Below, piece by piece: positions 1-5,367 of a stretch of DNA of 5,411 nt (its first letter is position 1; every line of letters begins with the position of its first letter). This DNA is from Sulfidibacterium sp046706345 (lineage in GTDB: Bacteria; Bacteroidota; Bacteroidia; Bacteroidales; F082). The notes beneath the pieces were generated by a model. The model did no database searches. It saw only the letters and a list, made by a program, of their open reading frames with translations, and was not told the origin of the DNA. Both the position numbers and the translations under genes were made by a program. The stretch is taken from assembly GCA_046706345.1 (NCBI GenBank), contig JBJKPL010000237.1, positions 1 to 5,411 of the forward strand. Reading direction: 5' to 3'.

Positions 1-215
1 ATCTGGGCGCCCATATTTTCTACGGGATCTTTTAATTCAATTTCTTTGGCAACGGTAACTCCGTCTTTGGTAACCTGCGGAGCGCCAAAGGATTTTTCAA
101 TGATCACGTTTCTTCCTTTGGGTCCCAATGTCACCTTAACAGCATTGGATAAGGCATCCACTCCTTTTTTCAGGGCTTCTCTTGCTTCTAAGTTGAATAA
201 AATGTCTTTTGCCAT
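1..215 (-). CDS. groL: Chaperonin GroEL (Hsp60), N-terminal 71 codons, cut by window edge
   Basis: GroEL is the ATP-driven double-ring chaperonin that folds cytosolic proteins together with the GroES lid. Only the N-terminus is here. The protein begins MAKDILFNLEAREALKKGVD and carries the family's nucleotide-binding segment VKVTLGPKGRNV (about residues 27-38), then the KDGVTVAKEIEL segment (about 50-61), which matches the start of the equatorial domain almost residue for residue. The gene continues beyond base 1. The ATG at 215 is chosen because the family begins at exactly this Met. No good Shine-Dalgarno precedes it, only an A-rich leader, as is common in Bacteroidota. It follows groES by 38 AT-rich bases with no terminator between, so the two are almost certainly co-transcribed. 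The first codons are clearly more AT-rich than genes further right. The identification is secure; only the missing part is unknown. Confidence 0.97.
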   Translation of the reverse strand, partial: MAKDILFNLEAREALKKGVDALSNAVKVTLGPKGRNVIIEKSFGAPQVTKDGVTVAKEIELKDPVENMGAQ

Positions 216-253
216 GTTTTTAAGTTTTTATCTGTTATTATTAATTTTTTCTA

Positions 254-520
254 TTAGATGATCGCCAGAATATCGGATTCGGGCATGATCAGATATTCCT
301 TGCCGGCGAGGTTGATCTCGGTACCGGCATATTTTCCGTATAACACCTGGTCACCCACTTTGACGGTAATTTTGTGGTCTTCGTTTTCCTCCGGAACAGC
401 GACAACGGTTCCCTGTTGCGGTTTTTCTTTGGCCGTATCCGGAATGATGATCCCCGTGGCGGTCACGGTTTCGGCCGGAGCAGGTTCAACAACTACTCTG
501 TCTCCCAATGGCTTAATCAT
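254..520 (-). CDS. groES: Co-chaperonin GroES (Hsp10)
   Basis: GroES forms the heptameric lid that closes the GroEL folding chamber in the cytosol. The 88-residue product has the expected family length. It begins MIKPLGDRVVVEPAPAE, and the mobile-loop region that docks on GroEL is visible as GIIIPDTAKEKP (residues 23-34). The beta-barrel motifs GDQVLYGKYAGTE (56-68) and EYLIMPESDILAI (75-87) follow. The reading frame is open up to 550, with Met codons at 538 and 550 as well. The start at 520 is preferred because family members begin at the IKPL(G/A)DRV segment and because a CAGGTGA Shine-Dalgarno lies four bases upstream; the longer versions would add only the non-conserved residues MHNQMKTGEQ. 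It is the first gene of the groES-groL operon. Confidence 0.96.
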   Translation of the reverse strand: MIKPLGDRVVVEPAPAETVTATGIIIPDTAKEKPQQGTVVAVPEENEDHKITVKVGDQVLYGKYAGTEINLAGKEYLIMPESDILAII

Positions 521-524
521 TTGT

Positions 525-531
525 TCACCTG
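525..531 (-). promoter_or_regulatory. Ribosome binding site of groES
   Basis: The minus-strand sequence CAGGTGA, complementary to the 3' end of 16S rRNA, ends four bases before the ATG at 520. It is the best Shine-Dalgarno match in the window and decides the groES start against the upstream Met codons at 538 and 550. The spacing is slightly short. Confidence 0.6.
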
Positions 532-552
532 TTTTCATTTGGTTATGCAATT

Positions 553-604
553 TAAGTTTGTAAACTATCTCTGACTTGTCACATTTTATGCCAAAGCAGG
601 GATC
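553..604 (-). promoter_or_regulatory. Probable promoter region of groES-groL
   Basis: The only space for a chaperonin promoter lies between the terminator at 605-645 and the groES start. On the minus strand it holds TTTGGCA (589-595) and, further downstream, TAGTTTAC (560-567), which keeps TAnnTT of the Bacteroidota -7 box but not the final TG. The spacing of about 24 bases is longer than the usual 19-21, so the exact boxes are uncertain. A short inverted repeat, AGTTT-GT-AAACT (555-566), overlaps the candidate -7 box. No CIRCE element (TTAGCACTC-N9-GAGTGCTAA), the HrcA operator found before many groE operons, is present. Position is inferred mainly from gene layout. Confidence 0.35.
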
Positions 605-645
605 AAAAAAAAATGTCAGAATGCTTATGACATTCTGACATTTTT
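605..645 (-). terminator. Rho-independent terminator after secG
   Basis: A perfect 15-bp stem (609-623 with 631-645, core AATGTCAGAATG / CATTCTGACATT) closes a 7-base loop (624-630). Read on the minus strand, the stem runs directly into a run of nine T (complement of 605-613), the classic intrinsic-terminator arrangement. It begins 21 bases past the secG stop codon, so it ends the lptE-TPR-secG transcript and separates it from groES-groL. On the plus strand the stem ends in five T, but no plus-strand gene leads into it, so the minus orientation is the sensible one. Confidence 0.88.
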
Positions 646-666
646 CAAATTCTTCAAAACGGAGGT

Positions 667-1038
667 TTATTTCTTCTTTCCGTTATCGGGCGTCGTGGTT
701 TTACCGGCAGGTTGCTGCGTGACCGGGGGCGCCATAAAATTGACTTCCGGTTTCTGAGCATGCTGAATTTTATTTTGTAACTCAGAGTTCTGCTGGTTGG
801 CAGTGGTGCCGCTGTTTCTGGGTATGATCATGGTGGCCGTCAGGCTTAAGACCAACAAAGCGATGGCAAGGCCCCAGCTGGCTTTTTCAAGAAAATCGGC
901 CGTTTGGCGGGCGCCCATGAACTGGGTTCCGCCGCTGAAGTTCGCAGCCAGTCCGCCCCCTTTGGGATTCTGAACCAGAACAATAAGCCCCAGCAAAACG
1001 CAGACGACCAGGATCAATATAGAAATGAAAACGTACAT
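667..1038 (-). CDS. secG: Protein translocase subunit SecG
   Basis: SecG is the small inner-membrane subunit of the SecYEG channel and assists SecA-driven export. The 123-residue protein shows the family plan: a first membrane segment at about residues 2-22, the conserved cytoplasmic loop LVQNPKGGGLAANF (21-34) followed by GGTQFMGARQTADFLEKAS (36-54), and a second membrane segment at about 55-72. A polar tail of some 50 residues rich in Gln, Pro, Thr and Lys (73-123) follows; tails of this sort are common in Bacteroidota SecG and are expected to be periplasmic. The start at 1038 begins the first membrane segment directly. It lies 11 bases after the TPR gene and is the last gene of the lptE operon, ending at the terminator at 605-645. 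Confidence 0.95.
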   Translation of the reverse strand: MYVFISILILVVCVLLGLIVLVQNPKGGGLAANFSGGTQFMGARQTADFLEKASWGLAIALLVLSLTATMIIPRNSGTTANQQNSELQNKIQHAQKPEVNFMAPPVTQQPAGKTTTPDNGKKK

Positions 1039-1049
1039 CTTTATGAACT

Positions 1050-1877
1050 TTAATTTTTTAAGTTATTTTTTGCCTCTTCAATAAGGCCTGCAAAGTACGC
1101 ACTTTTTTGGGGAAATTTCAAAATTAATTTTTCGTAAATGTGAATGGCCTTTTCAAAATAGCCCTGATCCACATAAATCTTTGCAAGCGTCTCACTGACA
1201 ATATTTTCCTGATCAACGATACTTTGCCGGGCCACGTCCACGGGATCAAAGAACGTACTTTTCGGCCGGGAAATGGAAGGCGAATTTTGAATAAACGTGT
1301 CGATAATTTCCGATTTGGAGCGCGCTTTAGTCTTTTGAGGCTCTGATTTTTTCGCCGGTTGTTTTTGTCTCTCAATCTCGCGGATGCGTCGTTCAATCAT
1401 TTTTTTCAGTTCCTCCACGGTATAGCCTGTGGAATCGCGACGTTCAACGGATTCTTCAAATTCGGGCATTTCCTGCCGTGCTTCCGGAACGGGTGCCGGT
1501 TCAGCTTCTTCAGGCTCGGGAATTTCCCTTTCCGGGGATCCCGTGCTTTCGGCTGCCGGAGGTGGGGTTTCTTTCACCTTTTCCTTCGGAGCAGCGGGCG
1601 CGGCTTCTTCCTCATCGGGCAGCACACTTTGCACCAGCGAGTCACCCAGCCGGTCGATGTGTTTTTTCAGGATCCTTCTGCTTCCCGCATAAACGGCGGT
1701 GGTTCTCAGCTCGGAATTGTAGGTGACATTTTGATCCAGGAAAAGTTTCAGGGTAAGCAACACATGGCCGGTACTGCAGTATGGAAATTCCCTGACAAAA
1801 GCCGTCAGGTCGGAAAGCGTCGCCTTCCGCAAATGATCCGGACTCAGCAAATACTCGGTAAATTGCTCCTTATTCAT
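1050..1877 (-). CDS. TPR-containing protein of unknown function (lptE-secG neighbourhood family)
   Basis: The role of this 275-residue protein is not known to me. It has no signal peptide and no membrane segment, so it is probably cytosolic. Three parts can be seen. Residues 1-85 are a compact, probably helical domain (motif REFPYCSTGHVLLTLK, 29-44). Residues 88-148 are a low-complexity linker very rich in Glu, Pro and Ala. After a short charged helix (about 153-172, EELKKMIERRIREIERQ) and a Lys-rich patch comes a conserved-looking stretch with SPSISRPKSTFFDP (199-212). It leads into a TPR-type helix pair at about 225-258, with the signature spacing ETLAKIYVDQGYFEKAIHIYEKL. Genes of this design commonly sit between lptE and secG in Bacteroidota. 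It follows lptE by 25 bases and precedes secG by 11, so a role linked to export or envelope assembly is a context inference only. Confidence 0.85.
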   Translation of the reverse strand: MNKEQFTEYLLSPDHLRKATLSDLTAFVREFPYCSTGHVLLTLKLFLDQNVTYNSELRTTAVYAGSRRILKKHIDRLGDSLVQSVLPDEEEAAPAAPKEKVKETPPPAAESTGSPEREIPEPEEAEPAPVPEARQEMPEFEESVERRDSTGYTVEELKKMIERRIREIERQKQPAKKSEPQKTKARSKSEIIDTFIQNSPSISRPKSTFFDPVDVARQSIVDQENIVSETLAKIYVDQGYFEKAIHIYEKLILKFPQKSAYFAGLIEEAKNNLKN

Positions 1878-1902
1878 CTTACAAATTTAACAAAGATTTG
1901 AA

Positions 1903-2469
1903 TTACCAGTTAACCACCGCTTTATTGAAGACATCCTGCGCCAGGTTGGTGGTGATCTGTTGCAGCAGATCGTTTTTCACCTGATCGAAATTTTTGCTGG
2001 AAGAATAATCCATGTATTGGGAGAACTGGGTTTCAAAATTCTTGGTAGGATCCAGTTTGTTGACAAAGGTCACGTTCACCGTGATCGTCAACCGGTTAGA
2101 TGCGGCTTTCTGGTCGGCCTGAATGGCCTGCGGGGTGATGGTGTAGTTGGTGATCTCTCCCGAAAGGGCCAGATCCCCGTTTTTGGTCACCATGCGCAGA
2201 TTGGTCTGAGTGGTAAAAATATCGCGCAACGCATTGGTAAAGGTCGAACTCAGGGAAGGCTCCACCAGCGGTGCTTTGTTGGGGAAATATTCCACCGAAA
2301 CGGTTTTTGCCCCCGCCGGGATGGAGGCACCCGTGAATGAATAGATTCCGCACGCATTGAAAAAAAACAAAAATATCGCCAGCATCCCCATCCGGGCAAG
2401 CCAAATCGTTTTACCTTTGAAACGATTCCGGTAAAAAAAATCGTTTTTTTTGCGAATCGACAGTTTCAT
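1903..2469 (-). CDS. lptE: LptE-family LPS-assembly lipoprotein
   Basis: LptE is the outer-membrane lipoprotein that plugs the LptD barrel and helps insert lipopolysaccharide into the outer leaflet. The 188-residue product has a basic N-region, a hydrophobic stretch and a relaxed lipobox FFNAC with Cys40, followed by the hallmark GIYSFTGASIPAGAKTVSVEYF (41-62, shortened in family variants). Further family features are the NGDLALSGEITNY segment, the NRLTITVNVTFVNKLDP strand region and the C-terminal FNKAVVNW. The frame is open to 2628, but that start would overlap the divergent hydrolase gene and bury the promoter at 2484-2491. The ATG at 2469 gives a plausible though long (39-residue) signal region. 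Met codons at 2391 and 2385 are alternatives but would leave no basic N-region. It is the first gene of the lptE-TPR-secG operon. Confidence 0.9.
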   Translation of the reverse strand: MKLSIRKKNDFFYRNRFKGKTIWLARMGMLAIFLFFFNACGIYSFTGASIPAGAKTVSVEYFPNKAPLVEPSLSSTFTNALRDIFTTQTNLRMVTKNGDLALSGEITNYTITPQAIQADQKAASNRLTITVNVTFVNKLDPTKNFETQFSQYMDYSSSKNFDQVKNDLLQQITTNLAQDVFNKAVVNW

Positions 2470-2483
2470 CCTTTTGCTTTTTG

Positions 2484-2491
2484 CAAAGTTA
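2484..2491 (-). promoter_or_regulatory. -7 box of the lptE operon promoter
   Basis: The minus-strand sequence TAACTTTG matches the Bacteroidota housekeeping -7 consensus TAnnTTTG exactly and sits in an AT-rich divergent gap. Transcription would start a few bases downstream, around 2476-2479, leaving a leader of only about ten bases before the ATG at 2469. I find no convincing TTTG -33 box 19-21 bases upstream, where the sequence is an A run. The box partly overlaps the perfect 8-base palindrome TTTGCAAA (2480-2487). It supports a start at or below 2469 for lptE. Confidence 0.5.
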
Positions 2492-2563
2492 TAAATATTA
2501 AGAAATGGTTTTTTCATGGAACCCAAGAACTTAATAGCCGTTAACTGGTTTAAATCCAGCCAT

Positions 2564-3997
2564 ATGAATTCAGTAAACCGCCCCACGATCCACCTCCTGC
2601 TGGTCTTTTCGCTGTTATTGTTTGCCACCGCCTGTCAGAATACGCCAAAAAAGGAAAAAAAAGCATCCCCGGTTTTACCGGAAGTCACTTTTCAGCCCGG
2701 ACAAACGGTGGATCATGTGCCCTGTGCAGCCGACACGTCCGAATCCTATGCCTTGTATCTGCCCTCGGATTACAATCCGAACAAGGTATATCCGGTGGTT
2801 TTCTTTTTTGACGCCCATGCCCGCGGTGCGCTGGTGGTGAAGAAATACAAAAGTGTCGCCGAAAGCCTGGGCTTTATCCTGGTAGCTTCCAACAATTCCA
2901 AAAACGGCCAGCCACCGGAGGTAAACAACAAGATCCTGTATCATTTCATGCAGGATGTCGAACAGCGTTTTTCGCTGGATCCGCAGCGAATCTATACGGC
3001 GGGATTCTCCGGGGGTGCCCGTATTGCTGCAGGCATCGGCTTGTTCAACAAAAGCGTGGCCGGAACCATCGGTCTGGAAGCCGGATTTCCCGGCATCCGC
3101 CAGATCCCGGATACCCACCTTACCTACGTGGGTGTCGTGGGGAATCTGGATTTTAACTATCTGGAGATGAAAAACCTGGATAACGAACTGAATAAACTGG
3201 GAATGACCCATCTGCTGATCGTCTATCCGGGCAAGCACGCCCTGCCACCGGCCGGAATTTTCAAACGCGCTTTCGAATTCCAGATGCTTGAGGCCATGCG
3301 CAAATACATTGTCCCCATCAACCAAACCCGCATCGACAGCGTAAAAACGGACTACGACAAGCTCCGGGCGGAAGCCATGAAGGCGCATGATGAGCTGCAA
3401 CAGCTGGAAGCCGATCAGGGTATGGTCACCAACCTGAAAGGACTAATGGATGTTTCTTTCTATGAGAAAGAGATTCGGCGCCTTTCTGCCAGTAAAGCCT
3501 GCCAACAGGAGATCAGGCTGCAAATGGCGCTGGACAAAACGGAATCAGGATTACAGCAGAAATATGCTGAATCGCTGAATTCACAGGATGCCGCCTGGTG
3601 GAAACACGAAATCGAAAACCTCTATCACAAAAAGAAAGCGGCCCGAATGGAAGCGGTCAGGCTGATGAACCAGCGGTTGCTGAATTACCTGAGCCTGATG
3701 TCATACCTCTATGCCGACGGAGCCATCAAAAACGGGAACATGGATACCACCAAAAAGTTTCTGATGATCTATGAGATGGTGGATCCCGGCAACCCGGAAG
3801 TGTATCTGATGAAAGCCGAATATTATGCCATCACGGGCCGGGATGCCGAAGTGATTCCGTCGCTGCAGGAAGCGCTGAACCATGGTTTCACCGATGCCTA
3901 CAGGATCAGGGAAAATAAATATTTCCAAAAGTTCAAAGCCGATCCGGGCTTTGAGAAGATCCTCAAAGCCCTGAACCATCTCCCAAAAGCCGATTAG
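2564..3997 (+). CDS. Lipoprotein with alpha/beta-hydrolase domain and C-terminal coiled-coil/TPR-like region
   Basis: This 477-residue protein looks like an exported, lipid-anchored esterase-type hydrolase of unknown substrate. A signal peptide (1-23) ends in the lipobox FATAC with Cys24. The following residues QNTPKKEKK are basic, not the acidic surface-export signal known from some Bacteroidota lipoproteins, so a periplasm-facing anchor is more likely. The hydrolase domain spans about 45-250: strand and oxyanion-like region PVVFFFDAHARG (77-88), nucleophile elbow GFSGG with Ser149 (147-151), candidate acid Asp196 in VVGNLDFNY, and candidate His225 in PGKHALPP. Polyhydroxybutyrate-depolymerase/feruloyl-esterase-like folds share this order. 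Residues 260-370 are charged and helical, probably coiled coil, and 375-465 resemble TPR helices (DPGNPEVYLMKAEYYAITGR). The start at 2564 is chosen over the in-frame ATG at 2516 because only it gives a normal signal peptide. It is divergent from lptE. I know no gene name for it. Confidence 0.85.
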   Translation: MNSVNRPTIHLLLVFSLLLFATACQNTPKKEKKASPVLPEVTFQPGQTVDHVPCAADTSESYALYLPSDYNPNKVYPVVFFFDAHARGALVVKKYKSVAESLGFILVASNNSKNGQPPEVNNKILYHFMQDVEQRFSLDPQRIYTAGFSGGARIAAGIGLFNKSVAGTIGLEAGFPGIRQIPDTHLTYVGVVGNLDFNYLEMKNLDNELNKLGMTHLLIVYPGKHALPPAGIFKRAFEFQMLEAMRKYIVPINQTRIDSVKTDYDKLRAEAMKAHDELQQLEADQGMVTNLKGLMDVSFYEKEIRRLSASKACQQEIRLQMALDKTESGLQQKYAESLNSQDAAWWKHEIENLYHKKKAARMEAVRLMNQRLLNYLSLMSYLYADGAIKNGNMDTTKKFLMIYEMVDPGNPEVYLMKAEYYAITGRDAEVIPSLQEALNHGFTDAYRIRENKYFQKFKADPGFEKILKALNHLPKAD

Positions 3998-4011
3998 CTT
4001 TTTCCTTGCGG

Positions 4012-4029
4012 GATCTCTCCTTGGAGATC
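4012..4029. other. Short inverted repeat between hydrolase and dehydrogenase genes
   Basis: The arms GATCTC (4012-4017) and GAGATC (4024-4029) form a 6-bp inverted repeat with a 6-base spacer, 14 bases after the hydrolase stop codon. It could be a weak terminator, but no T-tract follows directly. Its spacer holds the candidate -33 TTG of the dehydrogenase promoter, so an operator is equally possible. Neither reading is well supported. Confidence 0.3.
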
Positions 4030-4051
4030 AGGCGGAATTTTGTTATTTTTG
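4021..4051 (+). promoter_or_regulatory. Bacteroidota-type promoter of the acyl-CoA dehydrogenase gene
   Basis: TATTTTTG (4044-4051) matches the -7 consensus TAnnTTTG exactly, and a TTG (4021-4023, within CTTGG) lies 20 bases upstream, the expected distance for the -33 element. Transcription would begin near 4056-4059 and give a leader of about 60 bases. This is the best-formed promoter in the window and suggests that the dehydrogenase is transcribed independently of the hydrolase gene. Confidence 0.6.
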
Positions 4052-4058
4052 GACAGGA

Positions 4059-4080
4059 ACCCTACCGGGGACGGAAGGGT
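4059..4080 (+). other. Leader hairpin with GNRA-type loop upstream of the dehydrogenase
   Basis: ACCCT (4059-4063) pairs with AGGGT (4076-4080). After an A/A mismatch, CCG (4065-4067) pairs with CGG (4072-4074), closing the loop GGGA (4068-4071), which fits the stable GNRA class. The predicted transcript start is at or within a few bases of the hairpin, so the mRNA would begin with it, an arrangement known to protect transcripts from 5'-end decay. ACCC at 4099-4102 could compete for the AGGGT arm. No riboswitch class is recognised. Confidence 0.4.
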
Positions 4081-4116
4081 CATTAAACATAGTAACCTAC
4101 CCAAAATATCAGGATC

Positions 4117-5367
4117 ATGTCAAGGGAAGTTTTCATGACAGCCGAAGACAAGCTGTTACAGGAAAAAGTTCGGGATTTTGTCCGGTGGGTGCCGCGTCAG
4201 TTGCTGCTGGACATGGATGCCGACAAAGTCCGTTACCCGAAAGAATTCATTCAGGAAGCCGGAAAACGAAATTTACTGGGCCTGCGTTTCGACAAAAAAT
4301 GGGGCGGCCGCGCCTTGCCCTGGAGCAGCGAAATGATGGCGCTGGAAGAAATCGGTGTGCTGGGCACCTCGCTGGGTTGCCTGTATTCGCTGGTTTCCAT
4401 CGTCGGAGAGGCCCTCCAAGTTTTCGGTACCGAAGAACAAAAACAGCGGTTTCTCATTCCCATGCTGAAAGGCGAGATCGGCGTAGCCGAAGGGCTGACC
4501 GAACCGCGCGGAGGCTCTGACTTTTTTGCCGCCACCACCTCAGCCCGGCGTGAAGGCGACCTGTTTTACCTCAACGGACAGAAACGATTTGTCGTCGGTG
4601 CCGAAGGCGCCGATGTCCTGCTGGTTTATGCCGTCGTCGAAGGCCTCGAAGATCCCAAAAAGGCCATGACGGCTTTCCTGGTGGAACGCGGTCCCGGCGT
4701 AAAAGTGGAACATGTTTACGGTCTCATGGGCACCCGCGGCGGCGGCACCGGAAGGCTGGTGTTTCAGGACGCGGCCGTGCCTCTGAAGAATGTACTCGGC
4801 GGCGAAGCCGGCCTCGGGAACGGAACCCGTGTGTTCCACCGGATGATGGTTCCCGAAAGGATGACCTCCGCCGGTGGCGCCGTGGGCATGGCACGCGGCG
4901 CGTTTGAAGTCGCCGCCCGCTACGCCGACAAGCGCAGGGCCTTCGGACAAAAGATCCGGGCGTTTGAAGCCGTGAACACCAAAGTCGCCGACAGCCTTAC
5001 CCTGCTGGATGCTTCCCGGGCCATCAACCACATGGCGGCAAAAATGGCCGATTCCGATGCCTCCGACGGACAGATCCGCCGGATGGTTTCCGAAGCCAAG
5101 AAATTCTCTACCGAGTCTGCCTGGAAAGTGGTGAACCACGCCCTGCAGATCATGGGCGGCATCGGTTATACCAACATTTATCCCGTGGAGAAGATGCTGC
5201 GCGACGTGCGGCTGATCACCATCTGGACCGGCACAAACGAGATCATGGATCTGGTGATCCAGCATGAATTCTATAAGGATTTCCTGACCCGGCAGCCCAC
5301 CAGCCGCAATACCGAAAACGACGCCGAAGGTGCCTTTTTCCCTGATGAGAAAATATACAATGATTAA
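4117..5367 (+). CDS. Acyl-CoA dehydrogenase (IVD/LCAD-like catalytic Glu position)
   Basis: A 416-residue FAD-dependent acyl-CoA dehydrogenase of usual length, expected to be cytosolic, to form an alpha,beta double bond in an acyl-CoA and to pass electrons to electron-transfer flavoprotein. The N-terminal helical domain (about 8-120) is followed by the family signature LTEPRGGSD (127-135) in the beta domain. The C-terminal domain has RRAFGQKI (273-280, FAD contact region) and QIMGGIGYTNIYPVEKMLRD (344-363). The usual catalytic Glu of the YEGT motif is missing: the site reads IWTGTNEI with Thr371. Glu247 in VPERM aligns with the base of isovaleryl-CoA and long-chain dehydrogenases, so activity is plausible. 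Substrate is not readable. ATG 4117 has AGGA close by; ATG 4135 (Met7), preceded by AAGGGAAG, is an alternative that costs only six residues. It has its own promoter (4021-4051). Confidence 0.93.
   Translation: MSREVFMTAEDKLLQEKVRDFVRWVPRQLLLDMDADKVRYPKEFIQEAGKRNLLGLRFDKKWGGRALPWSSEMMALEEIGVLGTSLGCLYSLVSIVGEALQVFGTEEQKQRFLIPMLKGEIGVAEGLTEPRGGSDFFAATTSARREGDLFYLNGQKRFVVGAEGADVLLVYAVVEGLEDPKKAMTAFLVERGPGVKVEHVYGLMGTRGGGTGRLVFQDAAVPLKNVLGGEAGLGNGTRVFHRMMVPERMTSAGGAVGMARGAFEVAARYADKRRAFGQKIRAFEAVNTKVADSLTLLDASRAINHMAAKMADSDASDGQIRRMVSEAKKFSTESAWKVVNHALQIMGGIGYTNIYPVEKMLRDVRLITIWTGTNEIMDLVIQHEFYKDFLTRQPTSRNTENDAEGAFFPDEKIYND

Noticed and set aside
258..574. Plus-strand open frames across groES
   Set aside because: They are antisense to a gene of certain identity and resemble no known protein.
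1411..1616. Repetitive-looking sequence in the TPR gene
   Set aside because: It encodes the Glu/Pro/Ala-rich linker; no regular DNA repeat unit is seen.
1882..1889. TAAATTTG on the minus strand between lptE and the TPR gene, a perfect -7 box match
   Set aside because: It ends four bases before the ATG, so transcription would begin inside the gene, and there is no -33 element; most likely chance in AT-rich sequence.
1359..1901. Long plus-strand open frame (180 codons) across the TPR gene
   Set aside because: Antisense to a better-supported gene. Its composition (many Phe, Gly and Arg) is what the complement of the Glu/Lys/Pro-rich coding sequence yields.
2516..2563. Start of the hydrolase gene at the ATG at 2516
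   Set aside because: It would put 16 polar residues before the signal peptide; the ATG at 2564 gives a normal 23-residue lipoprotein signal.
2470..2628. Extension of lptE upstream to the ATG at 2628, adding 53 residues
   Set aside because: It would overlap the divergent hydrolase gene, bury a perfect -7 box inside coding sequence, and put an unusually long non-conserved segment before the lipoprotein signal.
4540..5265. Minus-strand open frame of 241 codons inside the dehydrogenase gene
   Set aside because: It is a GC-rich antisense shadow of a clear acyl-CoA dehydrogenase; the His- and Gly-rich translation has no recognisable motif.
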